Shown here: piece by piece, positions 36,109-44,839 of the stretch
Layout of the letters: each line of letters opens with the position of its first letter
Position numbering within the stretch: the stretch's first letter is position 1
Notes under the pieces: model-generated
Databases searched by the model: none
Told to the model about the DNA's origin: nothing
What the model saw: the letters and a program-made list of their open reading frames with translations, nothing else
Program-made: the position numbers and the translations under genes
Source of the DNA: CAVSWT01 sp963775245
GTDB taxonomy: Bacteria; Bacteroidota; Ignavibacteria; Ignavibacteriales; Ignavibacteriaceae
Direction of reading: 5' to 3'
Assembly: GCA_963775245.1 (NCBI GenBank)
Contig: CAVZID010000037.1
Location: 1-64,000 of the forward strand
DNA length: 64,000 nt

Positions 36109-37273
36109 AAATATTTTATTGTCGTTTCTATTAATCTTACTTTTTCTTTTTTTTCAAAATGCAGTCATATTAAAAAGTAAAGAAGCTAAACTAAGTACAA
36201 TTAATTTTGACAAAGTTGATAAAGTTGTTGAAACAGCAATTAAAGATTCTGCTTTCCCTGGTGCGGTTCTTTTAATTTCTAAAGATGGGCATACTATTTA
36301 TCAAAAAGCTTACGGCCATTACACTTATAACGATTCTTCACCTCTTATGAAAATAAGTACCATATTTGATCTTGCTTCAGTATCAAAAGTTATATCAACA
36401 ACTACGTGCACAATGATCTGCTATGATAGAGGATTATTTAAGCTTGATGATAAAGTCTCTAAATACATTCCGGCTTTTGGCCATAATGGGAAAGAAAATG
36501 TAACTATAAGAAATTTACTTGTTCATGACAGCGGCTTAAGGCCTGATATCAAATCATATAAAGCTTATGAAAACTCGCCTCACCCTGAACAAGATATCCT
36601 AAATGAAATTTATTCTGATACTTTAATTTATCCTATCGGCACAAAAATGGTTTATTCAGATTTAAATATGATTACTATGGCTAAAATTATTGAAAAAATT
36701 ACCGGTAAAACATTGGATAAATTTGCTGATGAAGAGGTATTTAAACCTTTGGGAATGAATCATACAATGTATAATCCACCTGCCTCAATAAAGGATAGTA
36801 TTGCTCCTACTGAGACAGATAATTATTTTAGAAATAGACAGCTACAAGGTGAAGTTCACGATGAAACCTCGTTTTTAATGGGCGGAGTTGCCGGTCATGC
36901 CGGGTTATTCTCCAATGTAAATGATTTGGCTAAATTTTTGAAGATGCTTCTTAATAAGGGCTCTCTTAACGGTAAACAGCTAATAAAACCTGAAACCGTT
37001 AATTTGTTTATCAAACAGCAAAGTGATTTAAGTTCGCGGGCGTTGGGCTGGGATACAAAATCCACCGAGGGTTATTCTTCTGCAGGCAAATACTTTAGCC
37101 CTTTATCTTATGGGCATACCGGCTTTACAGGAACCTCAGTTTGGACAGATCCCACAAGAAAATTAATCGTAATTTTTCTAACAAATAGAGTTTACCCAAC
37201 AAGAAAGAATACGAAGATATTACAGGTTCGGCCTTTAGTTCATAATGCTGTTATAGAAGCTCTTGAAAAATAA
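36095..37273 (+). CDS. Class C beta-lactamase/esterase-family serine hydrolase, catalytic residues intact
   Basis: 392 residues from ATG 36095 (GAGGAG site, 14-base overlap with the permease gene). A signal anchor (about 5-23) is followed by the serine beta-lactamase-like domain. The catalytic SxxK is SVSK (95-98) in FDLASVSKVIS, the YxN equivalent is Tyr187 in VYSDLN, and the KTG-type motif is HTG in YGHTGFTGTSVW. Members are DD-peptidases, peptide esterases or amidases and true AmpC enzymes. The operon with AmpG and NagZ homologues suggests that it trims peptidoglycan fragments; drug resistance should not be assumed. Its sequence is the close paralogue of the C-terminal domain of the next protein. 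Confidence 0.88.
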   Translation: MFRRKNILLSFLLILLFLFFQNAVILKSKEAKLSTINFDKVDKVVETAIKDSAFPGAVLLISKDGHTIYQKAYGHYTYNDSSPLMKISTIFDLASVSKVISTTTCTMICYDRGLFKLDDKVSKYIPAFGHNGKENVTIRNLLVHDSGLRPDIKSYKAYENSPHPEQDILNEIYSDTLIYPIGTKMVYSDLNMITMAKIIEKITGKTLDKFADEEVFKPLGMNHTMYNPPASIKDSIAPTETDNYFRNRQLQGEVHDETSFLMGGVAGHAGLFSNVNDLAKFLKMLLNKGSLNGKQLIKPETVNLFIKQQSDLSSRALGWDTKSTEGYSSAGKYFSPLSYGHTGFTGTSVWTDPTRKLIVIFLTNRVYPTRKNTKILQVRPLVHNAVIEALEK

Positions 37274-37347
37274 TATTCTCAAATAAAAAATATTATTCTC
37301 GATACTAATTCTATTGGTGACTAACAAGGTTTTGATAAGAATACCCT

Positions 37348-40266
37348 ATGGCAAAAAAACACTTTCGTAGTTCTATAATTATTTGGGTTGTTTTGCTCGT
37401 TTTTTTTACGACATTTCCCACTTCGCTTAAAACATCGAAATTAAATTTCTTTGGAATTTTTATGGACAAGAAATTTTCTAATTCAAAGAGTCTGGAAAAC
37501 CCTTTGTTTGATTTAACATCTACGGAAGAAAGTTGGGTAGAAGAAAAATTAAATCACATGAGCACTTATGAAAAATGCGCTCAAATGGTTATGCCCTGGG
37601 TTACTGGAGATTATCTTGCCGAAGATTCAAAAGAATATCAAAGATTAAAACATTTAGTTGAAGATGAAAAAGTCGGCGGATTAATTTTCTTTAAAGGAAA
37701 TATTCTTAATGAAGCTTCTTTAATTAATAAAATGCAGAAGCTTGCCGATGTTCCACTTTTAATCTCATCTGATTTTGAACACGGGCTTGGAATGCGTTTA
37801 ACAGACGGACTAAGTTTCCCTTATAATATGGCATTGGCAGCAACAGGAGATATTCAACTTGCTTACCAAATGGCTAAGATTGTTTCATTAGAAAGCCGTG
37901 CCTTAGGAGTTCAACAAAACTATGCGCCGGTTGCCGATGTTAATAACAATCCATTAAATCCTATCATAAATATCCGTTCGTATTCGGAGAATAAAGATAT
38001 TGTATCAAAATTTACTTCAGCATTTATAAGAGGTGAATCCGAAGAAAGAGTATTATCCACAGCAAAACATTTCCCGGGACATGGAAATACTGAAATAGAT
38101 TCGCATACAGACATGCCTAAAATCTCTGTTGATAAATATAATATTGCCAATATTGAATTGGCACCTTTTGAAGCAGCAATAAATGCAGGTGTTAAATCTG
38201 TAATGGTTGGCCATTTAAATGTTCCGGCTCTCGATCCCAGCGGTGTTCCGGCGACACTTTCAAAAAGGATTATAACTGATCTTTTGAAACACGAAATGGG
38301 ATTTAAAGGATTAGTTGTTACAGATGCAATGAACATGAACGCAATTACAAAATATTATTCTGTAGCGGAAGCAACTGTAAAAGCAGTGCAGGCAGGGAAT
38401 GATATAATCCTAATGCCGCCGGATGAAGAGATTGCTATTAATTCTATTTACGAAGCAGTTGAAGATAATGAAATCAGTATTGATAGAATTAATGAAAGTG
38501 TTAAGAAAATTCTTACTGCAAAAAAATGGCTGCAGATTGAAAGAAATAAATTTTCAGATCTTGATAATTTAAATAAAGTTATAGGTATTGGATCACACCA
38601 GAAATTAGCTGAAGAAATTGCTGTTAAATCTATAACGCTTGTAAAGAATGATGATAAAATAATTCCGGTTGATCCAGTTAAAGTTCGTAGAGCAGCTTGT
38701 ATTTCAATCACAGAAAGTGATAATAATGAATCGGAGAAAATATTCGAAAGTGAAATTGAAGGCAAGTTTACTAATCTTCAAAAAATATTTTTAACTAAAA
38801 AAAGTAAAAAGAGAGATTACCGCAGAGCATATAATATTGCAAAAAGTTCAAGTTTGATAATACTCCCCTCTTATGTAAGAGTAAAAGCTTATGAAGGGAC
38901 TGTTAGTTTATCTAAAACCAATACTGAGTTTATTAAAAAAATTCTAAAGCTTAAAACGCCTTCGGTAGTAATTAGTTTTGGAAATCCATATTTGCTTTCC
39001 ATGTTTCCGGAAGCTTCAACTTACCTTTGTGCTTACGGTGATGTTCCTGTTTCTCAAGAGGCAATGGCTGAAGCAATAGTTGGAGAAAATAAAATTCAAG
39101 GAAGACTTCCGATTTCAATTCCCAATACAGACTATATTGTCGGCGATGGAATTAAGGTAGAAAGTTCAACTCTAAAATATGTTGAAGGTGGAGTAGATTT
39201 AAATTATAATTTTGCACCTGTTGAAGGAGCCATGAATCAAGCAATTGACAGTAAAATTTTTCCTGGCGGAGTTTTATTAATCGGCAAAGAAGGAAAAGTA
39301 ATTTACGAAAAAGCATTCGGTAATTTTAATTATGAAAAGTCTTCAACCAAGATGACAACAGATGCTATATTTGATCTCGGTAATATTTCCGAAGCAGTTG
39401 CTACCACAACTGCCGCCATGCTTTTAAATGACTGGGGAATATTAAAGTTAAATAAAAAAGTTTCAGATTATTTACCAGAATTTGAAAACAATGGTAAAGG
39501 AAAAATCAAAATAAAAAATCTGCTGCTGCATAATTCAGGATTGATTGATGATAGAGATTTTTTTGCTCTTCATAAAAACAAAGAAGAATTACTTGATTCA
39601 ATTATGAATGATAAAATTGCCTATGAAACAGAAACAAAATCCGTTTATAGTACAATAAATATGAATTTACTTCTGCAAGTGATTGAAAAGATTGCCGGAG
39701 AAAATATTGATGATTTGCTTAAAGAAAATATTTTTAATCCTTTAAAGATGAACCGTACGATGTATAATCCCCCGAAGGAATTATATTACTATTGCCCGCC
39801 AACCAGCGATGATTTTGCTTCAAAGAAACGCAACAAAGGTGTAGCTTATGACGGCAATACTTTTTTGCTTGATGGCATTTCCGGAAGCTCCGGACTTTTT
39901 TCAACAGCAGAAGATCTTGCAACATTTATGCAAATGATGCTGCAAGATGGATCTTATGGTGACCAACAATATTTAAAATCATCAACTATTAAAAAGTGGC
40001 CAGAAGTTCAATCATTATTCAATTCACATGGATTAGGATGGGACACAAACTTGAATAAAAAATCATCAGCGGGAGAAATGTTATCTGAAAATTCATTTGG
40101 AAAATCAAGTAATACAGGCTGTTCGATATGGGCTGATAAAGATAAAAACATATTTGTAATTTTTCTTACTAACAGCATATACCCTGGTGAAAAGAATGAT
40201 GAACTTGTTAAATTTGAACCTGAACTTCACAATAAAATAATTCAAACAATTTCAGAAAATTTATAG
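37348..40266 (+). CDS. NagZ-type GH3 beta-N-acetylhexosaminidase fused to an inactive beta-lactamase-like domain
   Basis: 972 residues. An N-terminal hydrophobic anchor (about 9-28) is followed by the GH3 catalytic domain (about 55-400) with the NagZ hallmark KHFPGHG (240-246), DSH (251-253) and catalytic Asp326 in VVTDAMNMN. A GH3 C-terminal domain follows (about 420-600). Residues about 620-972 are a copy of the preceding gene's beta-lactamase fold (FDLGNISEAV, MNRTMYNPP, GLGWDT, FVIFLTNSIYP). The catalytic SxxK has become NISE (679-682), the HTG motif is lost and the YSD motif reads YST, so that domain should be dead and may bind peptide stems. The enzyme should cleave GlcNAc from muropeptides. 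Confidence 0.92.
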   Translation: MAKKHFRSSIIIWVVLLVFFTTFPTSLKTSKLNFFGIFMDKKFSNSKSLENPLFDLTSTEESWVEEKLNHMSTYEKCAQMVMPWVTGDYLAEDSKEYQRLKHLVEDEKVGGLIFFKGNILNEASLINKMQKLADVPLLISSDFEHGLGMRLTDGLSFPYNMALAATGDIQLAYQMAKIVSLESRALGVQQNYAPVADVNNNPLNPIINIRSYSENKDIVSKFTSAFIRGESEERVLSTAKHFPGHGNTEIDSHTDMPKISVDKYNIANIELAPFEAAINAGVKSVMVGHLNVPALDPSGVPATLSKRIITDLLKHEMGFKGLVVTDAMNMNAITKYYSVAEATVKAVQAGNDIILMPPDEEIAINSIYEAVEDNEISIDRINESVKKILTAKKWLQIERNKFSDLDNLNKVIGIGSHQKLAEEIAVKSITLVKNDDKIIPVDPVKVRRAACISITESDNNESEKIFESEIEGKFTNLQKIFLTKKSKKRDYRRAYNIAKSSSLIILPSYVRVKAYEGTVSLSKTNTEFIKKILKLKTPSVVISFGNPYLLSMFPEASTYLCAYGDVPVSQEAMAEAIVGENKIQGRLPISIPNTDYIVGDGIKVESSTLKYVEGGVDLNYNFAPVEGAMNQAIDSKIFPGGVLLIGKEGKVIYEKAFGNFNYEKSSTKMTTDAIFDLGNISEAVATTTAAMLLNDWGILKLNKKVSDYLPEFENNGKGKIKIKNLLLHNSGLIDDRDFFALHKNKEELLDSIMNDKIAYETETKSVYSTINMNLLLQVIEKIAGENIDDLLKENIFNPLKMNRTMYNPPKELYYYCPPTSDDFASKKRNKGVAYDGNTFLLDGISGSSGLFSTAEDLATFMQMMLQDGSYGDQQYLKSSTIKKWPEVQSLFNSHGLGWDTNLNKKSSAGEMLSENSFGKSSNTGCSIWADKDKNIFVIFLTNSIYPGEKNDELVKFEPELHNKIIQTISENL

Positions 40267-40276
40267 AATATTTTTA

Positions 40277-40579
40277 ATGAAACATTTCGTTATCTCAATT
40301 ACTTACACTGCACAATTAGAGAAAATAGATGAAATTCGACCGAACCACAGAAAATTTTTACAAATAGGATATGACATTGGATTTATATTATGCTCAGGCC
40401 CGCGAAATCCAATGACCGGCGGAATTGTAATAGCACGTGCCGAAAGTAAAGATGAAATAGAATTGTTATTTCAAAAAGATCCTTATCAAATTAATAAATT
40501 AGCAAACTACGAATTCATAGAATTCAACCCGGTTAAACACCAAGAGTTTTTATCCGATTGGGTAAATAAAGAAATGTAA
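40277..40579 (+). CDS. YciI-family small protein
   Basis: 100 residues with the ferredoxin-like YciI fold: MKHFVISITYTAQLEKIDEI, then HRKFLQIGYDIGFILCSGPR, GGIVIARAESKDEIELLF and KDPYQINKLANYEFIEF. The His-Asp pair region typical of YciI (here HRKF and KDPY) is recognisable. Function in the family is unclear (possible dehydrochlorinase-like or stress roles). It starts 11 bases after the NagZ fusion gene and may be co-transcribed with it. Confidence 0.82.
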   Translation: MKHFVISITYTAQLEKIDEIRPNHRKFLQIGYDIGFILCSGPRNPMTGGIVIARAESKDEIELLFQKDPYQINKLANYEFIEFNPVKHQEFLSDWVNKEM

Positions 40580-40909
40580 ATGCGCAAGTTTAGTCCCGTT
40601 GAGTTTGGTAATTCGAAGCTTATTAATTTACAATAGATATTCCTCTCCTATTAGAAAATTTATTAAAAATTCTGACTGTTAAAATAAGTATCCTTTTTTT
40701 TCAGTATTTCTAATCCCGGAGGGATTAAATGTTTGTAACTATTCAAACCACAAAAGACCACGACAACTCCTTTAGGAGTTGAACATACGTAAAGTAATTA
40801 GGTTCTTCTTTCATCTTTATTTAATCACACTTATTATTTTTCAAACTAAAATAAGAAATATTTATTTGTATTTTTAATTATTCAATTTTTATAATTAAAG
40901 AAAATCATC
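40580..40909. repeat. Intergenic region with two short palindromes of a dispersed-repeat type
   Basis: AATCCCGGAGGGATT at 40712-40726 is a 6-bp stem with a GGA loop. CAACTCCTTTAGGAGTTG at 40764-40781 is an 8-bp stem. The pair, 37 bases apart, recalls palindromes seen repeatedly between genes in Bacteroidota and relatives; I could not search for other copies. The first palindrome contains a GGAGG that could mimic a ribosome-binding site, but no long frame follows it. Confidence 0.5.
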
Positions 40910-41104
40910 ATGTCTTTAAAAAGGTCAAATAATAAAATGATTGCAGGTGTTTGCGGCGGAATTGCTGAATGGCTTCACTGGGATCCTACTGTCGTAAGGA
41001 TCGGTTATATTCTTCTTTCAGTGTTAAGCGCAGCATTTCCAGGTATATTGGTTTATATAATTTTATGGGCAATAATGCCCACAGCGGATTCAGAAGGATT
41101 ATAA
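40910..41104 (+). CDS. PspC-domain small membrane protein
   Basis: 64 residues forming one PspC domain: LKRSNNKMIAGVCGGIAEWL, WDPTVVRIGYILLSVLS, then a transmembrane helix ending VYIILWAIMP. PspC proteins take part in phage-shock or envelope-stress responses; stand-alone copies of this size are common in Bacteroidota. The ATG follows AAAGAAAATCATC. There is no Psp partner nearby. Confidence 0.9.
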   Translation: MSLKRSNNKMIAGVCGGIAEWLHWDPTVVRIGYILLSVLSAAFPGILVYIILWAIMPTADSEGL

Positions 41105-41151
41105 AGAAATTTTAAGCCGCGATTTTCATTGCTGACAAGAAAGGATGAAAT

Positions 41152-42300
41152 ATGTCTAACAATATTTTTAAAATATCATTTATATTATTTCTTATTTCAT
41201 TTGCTGCAATAATATTTACTTCATGCAAATCAAATAACAATGAAAGTGTCCCTTCAAGCCAAAGTGATATTTCCGGAATAAGCCTGCCGCCTGGATTTAA
41301 AATTGATATTTATACCGATCAAGTTGAAGGTGCAAGGGAGATGGCTTTGAGTGATAATGACATTCTTTATGTTGGAACAAGGGGAACTGGCAAAGTCTAT
41401 GCTGTAATAGATACCAATAAAGATTACAAAGCGGATAAAGTAATCACAATTGCAAGCGGTTTGAATAGCCCGAATGGAGTTGCTTTGCGAGATGGGAATT
41501 TATATGTAGCTGAAATAAATAAAGTTTCTCGTTATGACAATATTGATGCTAATCTTGATCATGTGCCAGCTCCGGTTATTGTTAATGACAGTTTCCCAAG
41601 CGACCAGCATCATGGCGCAAAGTTTATTGCATTTGGGCCGGATGGTAAACTGTATGTTCCAGTTGGTGCGCCATGCAACATTTGTAATAGAGATGACGAT
41701 CCACGATATGCATCGATTATGCGTATGAATCCGGACGGAAGTGATTTGGAAATATATGCTCACGGTATTAGAAACACTGTAGGATTTGATTGGCAGCCAG
41801 GAACAAATGAACTTTGGTTTACAGATAATGGAAGAGATTTGATGGGTGACGATATTCCAAACGATGAATTAAACTGCGCTCCTAAAAAAGGTTTACACTT
41901 TGGTTATCCGTTTGTTCATCAAGGCGATATACTTGATCCCGAATTCGGCAAAGGGAAAAATATTGATGATTATGTAAAGCCTGTTCAAAAACTTGGCCCG
42001 CACGTTGCTTCATTAGGAATGACCTTTTATACCGGGAATATGTTTCCAGCCGAATATAAAAATCAGATATTCATTGCCGAGCATGGTTCATGGAATAGAA
42101 GTCATAAAATCGGCTACCGTGTTATGGTTGTTAAAATTGATGGAAACAAAGCAGTCGGATATGAGCCTTTTGCGGAAGGCTGGCTGAAAGGAGAAAATGT
42201 TTCAGGAAGGCCGGTAGATGTTTTAGTTATGCATGACGGTTCGTTATTAGTTTCCGATGATTTTAATGGAGTTATTTATAGGATTTCTTATGGCGATTAG
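41152..42300 (+). CDS. PQQ-dependent sugar dehydrogenase-like (sorbosone dehydrogenase family) lipoprotein
   Basis: 382 residues. A signal with lipobox (AAIIFTSCKS, Cys25) puts it on a membrane surface facing the periplasm. The rest is a six-bladed beta-propeller of the GSDH/sorbosone dehydrogenase type: ISLPPGFKIDIYTD, NSPNGVALRDGNLYVAE, DQHHGAKFIAFGPDGKLYVPV, HGIRNTVGFDWQPGTNELWF, FIAEHGSWNRSHKIGYRV, SGRPVDVLVMHDGSLLVSDD. In family enzymes the His of DQHHGA and Arg/His loop residues act on a sugar with PQQ as cofactor; the donor sugar and use of PQQ are not proven here. A four-base CNIC cysteine pair sits in the third blade. Confidence 0.85.
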   Translation: MSNNIFKISFILFLISFAAIIFTSCKSNNNESVPSSQSDISGISLPPGFKIDIYTDQVEGAREMALSDNDILYVGTRGTGKVYAVIDTNKDYKADKVITIASGLNSPNGVALRDGNLYVAEINKVSRYDNIDANLDHVPAPVIVNDSFPSDQHHGAKFIAFGPDGKLYVPVGAPCNICNRDDDPRYASIMRMNPDGSDLEIYAHGIRNTVGFDWQPGTNELWFTDNGRDLMGDDIPNDELNCAPKKGLHFGYPFVHQGDILDPEFGKGKNIDDYVKPVQKLGPHVASLGMTFYTGNMFPAEYKNQIFIAEHGSWNRSHKIGYRVMVVKIDGNKAVGYEPFAEGWLKGENVSGRPVDVLVMHDGSLLVSDDFNGVIYRISYGD

Positions 42301-42323
42301 ATTTTTGCTAAGTTCTCCTGTAG

Positions 42324-42343
42324 GAACTTCATTTATGAAGTTC
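42324..42343 (+). terminator. Probable intrinsic terminator of the sugar dehydrogenase-like gene
   Basis: GAACTTCAT and ATGAAGTTC form a perfect 9-bp stem with a TT loop, 24 bases after the stop codon, followed by ATTTTGG. The stem is not very GC-rich, so termination strength is uncertain. Confidence 0.5.
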
Positions 42344-42416
42344 ATTTTGGTTCTACAAATTAAAAAGAATGTTTAGACAAAAATAGAACCACTTTGGAAT
42401 TTCATAAGTCAAATTC

Positions 42417-42779
42417 TTACAATTGAACTTTTCTTTTATGATAACCTTTTTCATCAAACGGCTGCAATTTATCAAGCCACATTTCTTTAAGTACATTTAA
42501 ATCTTCTGTATAATCATAACTCAAATCTTCTTTAGGCTCCAAACTATCTATCACTTCAAAAGAAAATTTTTCTTCGCCTAATTCGTTATAATCTTTTTGA
42601 AGCTTTTCATTCATATAAGTTCCCATCTTTAATTGAAATTTAGCACTGTTTATGCTACCAGGTAAGTTTTTACCATTTTCAATAAATATCTTTCCACTCA
42701 CCAAATTTTTAATTTGAAAAATACCCATAGGTGTTAATGTTTGTTTGTATTGCTTCTTTAATTCTTTTTTATCGAGCAT
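42417..42779 (-). CDS. GIY-YIG nuclease-family protein with altered signature residues
   Basis: 120 residues. A GIY-YIG domain is recognisable by MGIFQIKNLVSGKIFIENGKNLPGS followed by KFQLKMGTYMNEKLQKDYNELG and EDLNVLKEMWLDKLQP. The two signature strands read GIF and FIE in place of GIY and YIG, and a close match to the known small Firmicutes/Bacteroidota variant (MGVFxIRSKVNNK-type) suggests a subfamily where DNA cleavage may be lost. It is monocistronic on the minus strand. Confidence 0.75.
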   Translation of the reverse strand: MLDKKELKKQYKQTLTPMGIFQIKNLVSGKIFIENGKNLPGSINSAKFQLKMGTYMNEKLQKDYNELGEEKFSFEVIDSLEPKEDLSYDYTEDLNVLKEMWLDKLQPFDEKGYHKRKVQL

Positions 42780-42937
42780 ATATATATTCGGTTTAGTACA
42801 TCTTAGTTTTTATAATTACTCTTTTTAAAAGTTAAGTGCAAAGATAATAAACTAATCATTTAAGCATAATATTTTGTTTTAAGATTCGTTTGTTCAATAC
42901 GACACAGAATAGAATGAAATAATTAGATTACGAAATG

Positions 42938-43813
42938 CTACTTACTATCGTTGAAGATTAACTCATACTTCCCCGCCCAGGTAAAAAATCCCTTATTAAC
43001 TTTTTCAAGCACATCTAATTGGTATTCTTTCTTTGATCGATTCCAATGAATCTTTTTTAATATTTCAATAAAATATTTTCCCATATCATCGTAAACTTCT
43101 GCAACCCGCATTTCAAATACGGATTGGTACCAGGCATAGTTTTCTATTCCAACTCTGTAATAATAATTTTCGAATTCCCTTAAAGTTGATTTTGGATGTG
43201 ATAATTCTTTTGATAATGCTTTAGCGACTCTATACCAAATTTTGCAATCTGTAATCTGTTGCTTCTCTAAAAAGTAATATGCTATATAAGTTGCTGCAAA
43301 TTCAAACGTCCATTTATTGGGAAAGTGCAATCCGTATCTTTTAGCATAAATATGCCCTAATTCATGAAGTCCGATTAAAGTAATGAACTTAAATACTATC
43401 TCATCATTTGTTAATGAAAATTCTTTGTTTAAGTGGTGGTTTATTATTGATTTTTTAATTACTCTTCCAAGCTCATTTTCTGAAGAAACAGGGATAATAA
43501 TTGTATAAGGCGAGCCGGATACAAACGGAAGCCCATAAGGTATATTTGTTAATTTAATCCAATCACTTGAATCAAGTACAGCAATTAAAAAATCTTCTTT
43601 AATCCTAAACTTGCTTTGAAAAAATGCTTTTGCTTTTTCTAATAATGTTTTTACTTCTCCGGCATTCTTTTCATGTCCCGTTGAATAATAAGTAATTGCA
43701 TTTCCTTCAATCGAATTAAGATTAAGTGTTTTAACTTTTTCCGGAAGTGATTGAGTGAAAATAGCTGCCTGGCAATAAAATAAAACAACTAAACATATTA
43801 AATATTTTTGCAC
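42938..43813 (-). CDS. Secreted protein with gluzincin-like HExxH motif, function unknown
   Basis: 291 residues from a GTG start at 43813 behind a strong AGGAGGGGG site. A signal peptide ends near AAIFTQS. The centre has LIGLHELGHIYAKRYG (HELGH, about residue 153) and about 20 residues on WTFEFAATYIAYYF, a candidate third zinc ligand (Glu) of the gluzincin pattern. Upstream a YGLPFVSGSPYTIIIPV segment resembles the edge strand of metallopeptidases. It is probably a periplasmic zinc peptidase-like protein; I do not recognise a named family. Confidence 0.65.
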   Translation of the reverse strand: MQKYLICLVVLFYCQAAIFTQSLPEKVKTLNLNSIEGNAITYYSTGHEKNAGEVKTLLEKAKAFFQSKFRIKEDFLIAVLDSSDWIKLTNIPYGLPFVSGSPYTIIIPVSSENELGRVIKKSIINHHLNKEFSLTNDEIVFKFITLIGLHELGHIYAKRYGLHFPNKWTFEFAATYIAYYFLEKQQITDCKIWYRVAKALSKELSHPKSTLREFENYYYRVGIENYAWYQSVFEMRVAEVYDDMGKYFIEILKKIHWNRSKKEYQLDVLEKVNKGFFTWAGKYELIFNDSK

Positions 43814-43907
43814 TTACTTTCCCCCTCCTATATTTTAGTATTAAGAAATAGTAATTAACTCAATTATAGCTGAAATAAAATTTCCAAAGAGTCTTTTTCA
43901 ATTTTGA

Positions 43908-44564
43908 CTATGCTGTTTTTATAGACTCGGATTCTTTTTTATTATTAATAAGCAATAAAGTAAATCCAAGAAGTCCCGCGATAAGTAATCCAATATCTTC
44001 ATAAACAGATAGCTTTAATGCTGCCATAAAACCTATTAAGGACCATATCAGTGGTAAAATAATCAAGGTTACTTTAATTTTTTTGTTGATAAATAGCAGC
44101 ATCCCGAATGTGAATATTGTTGTTGGACAAGGCAAACCAAATGTAGGAGAATATGGATACTGATGACCTAACATATGCCCAAGTACCGGATAGATAACTA
44201 ATGCATATATTAAGAATAACATTCCCAGATAATTTGAAAATGATTTTTTGAAATTGTATTGAAGTTCTTCTTTTACAACTCCGTAATACAAAAAAAGCAG
44301 GCTTTGAATAATAAAAATTATTCCAAAGAAATAGGCAGCTTTATTTATTGAAGAGAAAAATAAAACCTGGTAAACGATTCCAATCCACAACCATAAAAAT
44401 GATAACACACCATTTATAATTTTATTTTTAATCTTATAATCTTTAAATAAGATATAAATACAAAATAAGGCTGCAGTGATAAATAAAATTTGCAATGGAA
44501 AAACAGCTTGGTTGTAGGATTTAAAAATATTAAGGAATTCTTCAGTGGTGAATGGTAATTGCAT
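43908..44564 (-). CDS. DUF6064-like integral membrane protein
   Basis: 218 residues with six to seven transmembrane helices. The start LPFTTEEFLNIFKSYNQAVF and the later PYSPTFGLPCPTTIFTFGMLLF resemble DUF6064 proteins. No catalytic residues are evident and the function is unknown. The ATG follows a strong AAGGGGG site. It shares the strand with the preceding secreted zinc protein but a 94-base gap separates them. Confidence 0.7.
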   Translation of the reverse strand: MQLPFTTEEFLNIFKSYNQAVFPLQILFITAALFCIYILFKDYKIKNKIINGVLSFLWLWIGIVYQVLFFSSINKAAYFFGIIFIIQSLLFLYYGVVKEELQYNFKKSFSNYLGMLFLIYALVIYPVLGHMLGHQYPYSPTFGLPCPTTIFTFGMLLFINKKIKVTLIILPLIWSLIGFMAALKLSVYEDIGLLIAGLLGFTLLLINNKKESESIKTA

Positions 44565-44839
44565 AACACCCCCTTTTCGGATGAATTACATTGTCAAATC
44601 AATTAGTTTCTGTTTAAAAAATAAATAAAAAATTAGAGAATGTTAAGTGGATTGCAAATTCTTTCATAAATTCTTATGTCGTTGAATTTATTTTCTAAAT
44701 AATTAAATCAAAATTCATCCTTCACACGTCTAAATATTTTTAATTAAAATATTCTACAACTCGTTTTATGTATTTTAAATAACTAAAAAAGTAAATAATT
44801 TTGCGGTAATTTTTTCTACTAATTAAACAAAGGTAAATC

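Noticed and set aside
36095..37273. Beta-lactam resistance gene
   Set aside because: The fold is shared by DD-peptidases and esterases, and the operon context points to cell-wall recycling.
40714..40735. Start of a small gene at the GGAGG of the first palindrome
   Set aside because: The GGAGG is part of a hairpin, and the ATG after it opens only a very short frame with no conserved look.
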